Source: Gammaproteobacteria bacterium
GTDB lineage: Bacteria; Pseudomonadota; Gammaproteobacteria; Thiohalomonadales; Thiohalomonadaceae
DNA length: 58,880 nucleotides
Assembly: GCA_003252455.1 (NCBI GenBank)
Contig: QKED01000079.1
Span: 1 to 58,880 of the forward strand
Reading direction: 5' to 3'
The notes under the pieces are model-generated. The model was not told where the DNA came from. It saw only the letters and a list, made by a program, of their open reading frames with translations, and made no database searches. Every line of letters begins with the position of its first letter. Within the stretch, counting starts at the first letter, position 1. Positions 58,124 to 58,880 of the stretch are shown one piece after another. Position numbers and translations under genes: made by a program.

Positions 58124-58627
58124 ATGAAACAAAACACCGTAGGAGCAGGGCCCCCTGTACCCCCCATCCGCAAACCCGGACAGGCATCCCTCCGCAGAGG
58201 GCGTGTTTCCCTCCCCGGCCACGCCTACTTCGTGACCGCTTCCACTCACAAACGCCAACCGTTATTCGCGAACTTTGATGCCGCCTGCGCTGCATCTCAA
58301 GTCTTCGCAGATCAGGTTGTGCTCGCCGACGCACGATTCATGGCCTGGGTGCTGATGCCCGACCATTTTCACGGCTTATTGAAATTGGGTAACGAGAATG
58401 ATCTGCCATCGATAATGAACCGCCTCAAATCCGCCAGTGCGCGACATGCCAATAAGGTACTTGGGCGGCAAGGTCCTTTGTGGGAGAGGGCATACTATGA
58501 TCACGCCCTACGGGATGAGGATGATCTTATCGCCACAGCGCGCTATATCGTTGTCAACCCGTTGCGGGCGGGGTTGGTGCGAACGGTCGGGGATTATCCG
58601 TTCTGGAACGCGATATGGTTGCCGTAG
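58124..58627 (+). CDS. REP-associated tyrosine transposase (RAYT, Y1_Tnp/TnpA_REP)
   Basis: The protein has 167 residues from the ATG at 58124. The Y1-type single-strand transposase signature is present: GHAYFVTASTHKRQPLF near the start, the HUH metal motif in MPDHFHGLLKL (HFH) and the C-terminal ATARYIVVNPLRAGLV with the likely nucleophilic tyrosine. It is flanked on both sides by palindromic units of one family, the usual arrangement for RAYTs and the REP/REPIN elements they are thought to mobilise. Codons near the N-terminus run through a decayed unit end (GTAGGAGCAGG, 58139). GC is lower than its neighbours. Confidence 0.9.
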   Translation: MKQNTVGAGPPVPPIRKPGQASLRRGRVSLPGHAYFVTASTHKRQPLFANFDAACAASQVFADQVVLADARFMAWVLMPDHFHGLLKLGNENDLPSIMNRLKSASARHANKVLGRQGPLWERAYYDHALRDEDDLIATARYIVVNPLRAGLVRTVGDYPFWNAIWLP

Positions 58628-58880
58628 TGGTCATCGCGCCCATGGGGACGCTCCTGCGGGGGTAGGCGCGGGCCACGCCCGCGATGTGGGGGCACGGCCA
58701 TCGCGCCCATGGGGCGCTCCTACGAGGGGCAATCGGGGGTAGGAGCGGGCCATGCCCGCGATGTGGGGGCACGGCCATCGCGCCCATGGGGCGCTCCTAC
58801 GGGGGGCAATCGAGGGTAGGAGCGGGCCATGCCCGCGATGGGCTGGCGAGGCCATCGCGCCCATGGGGCGCTCCTACGAG
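58625..58880. repeat. REPIN-like palindromic array, right flank of the RAYT gene
   Basis: One right-half unit (58625-58656) and three full units (58662-58723, 58739-58800, 58816-58877) repeat with a period of about 77 bp and share the sequence of the left-flank units. The array continues to, and perhaps past, the window edge. Short open frames through it are repeat artefacts. Confidence 0.9.

Noticed and set aside
57881-58880. Possible CRISPR array
   Set aside because: Units are long palindromes with near-identical content, no unique spacers and no cas genes. A RAYT gene explains them.

Overview
The window looks like the chromosome of a high-GC, halotolerant, sulfur-oxidising gammaproteobacterium, probably of the Chromatiales/Ectothiorhodospiraceae type. 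This is inferred from a dissimilatory APS reductase alpha subunit (aprA, cut by the left edge), an ectABC ectoine operon with its MarR-type regulator, a cytochrome c5, a PEP-CTERM surface protein and a gammaproteobacterial gmk / rpoZ-spoT neighbourhood. No rRNA, tRNA, CRISPR array or prophage was seen.

Layout. 1-2.1 kb: 3' end of aprA, a strong terminator, then a cysteine-cluster (YkgJ-type) gene. 2.1-7.0 kb, minus strand: TetR regulator, membrane-fusion protein and RND pump, with a candidate operator. 7.2-13.6 kb: a lipoprotein, two small unknowns, an orphan Tat-exported TRAP binding protein, cmoA, and a Pat-type acyl-CoA synthetase/GNAT protein. 13.7-18.6 kb: a PAS-GAF-GGDEF-EAL protein and an unrecognised membrane protein. 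18.6-21.9 kb: ectABC and divergent ectR with two identical-format palindromes. 21.9-28.6 kb: a DUF6544-like protein, a patch of dispersed palindromes, arfB, a 1215-residue PEP-CTERM protein and cytochrome c5. 28.8-30.3 kb: ubiD.

30.4-45.8 kb is the most unusual part. Two separate genes for periplasmic binding proteins (one ABC_sub_bind/TrpX type, one PhnD type) each sit directly upstream of a large membrane GGDEF/EAL protein, and no ABC permease or ATPase is nearby. A third GGDEF/EAL protein lies between them. The second pair and the third protein occupy the space between gmk and rpoZ-spoT, genes that are adjacent in E. coli. Guanylate supply, the (p)ppGpp enzyme and c-di-GMP enzymes are therefore interleaved in one block. 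Three of the window's four GGDEF/EAL proteins (the exception is 31392-34913) end in a CZB-like zinc-binding domain, one of which has lost its cysteine. Two of the four have degenerate EAL domains.

45.8-49.1 kb: a tandem repeat made from the 3' end of spoT, a cysteine-containing unknown, glutathione reductase and a gamma-carbonic anhydrase. 49.2-57.1 kb, minus strand: a moxR-DUF58-DUF4381-batA-batBC operon with 4-base or smaller overlaps. Its batD is split off by about 0.9 kb of lower-GC DNA carrying two small unknown genes and a 9-bp minisatellite. 57.5-58.9 kb: a YajD-type HNH protein and a RAYT transposase embedded in an array of REPIN-like palindromic units that runs to the right edge.
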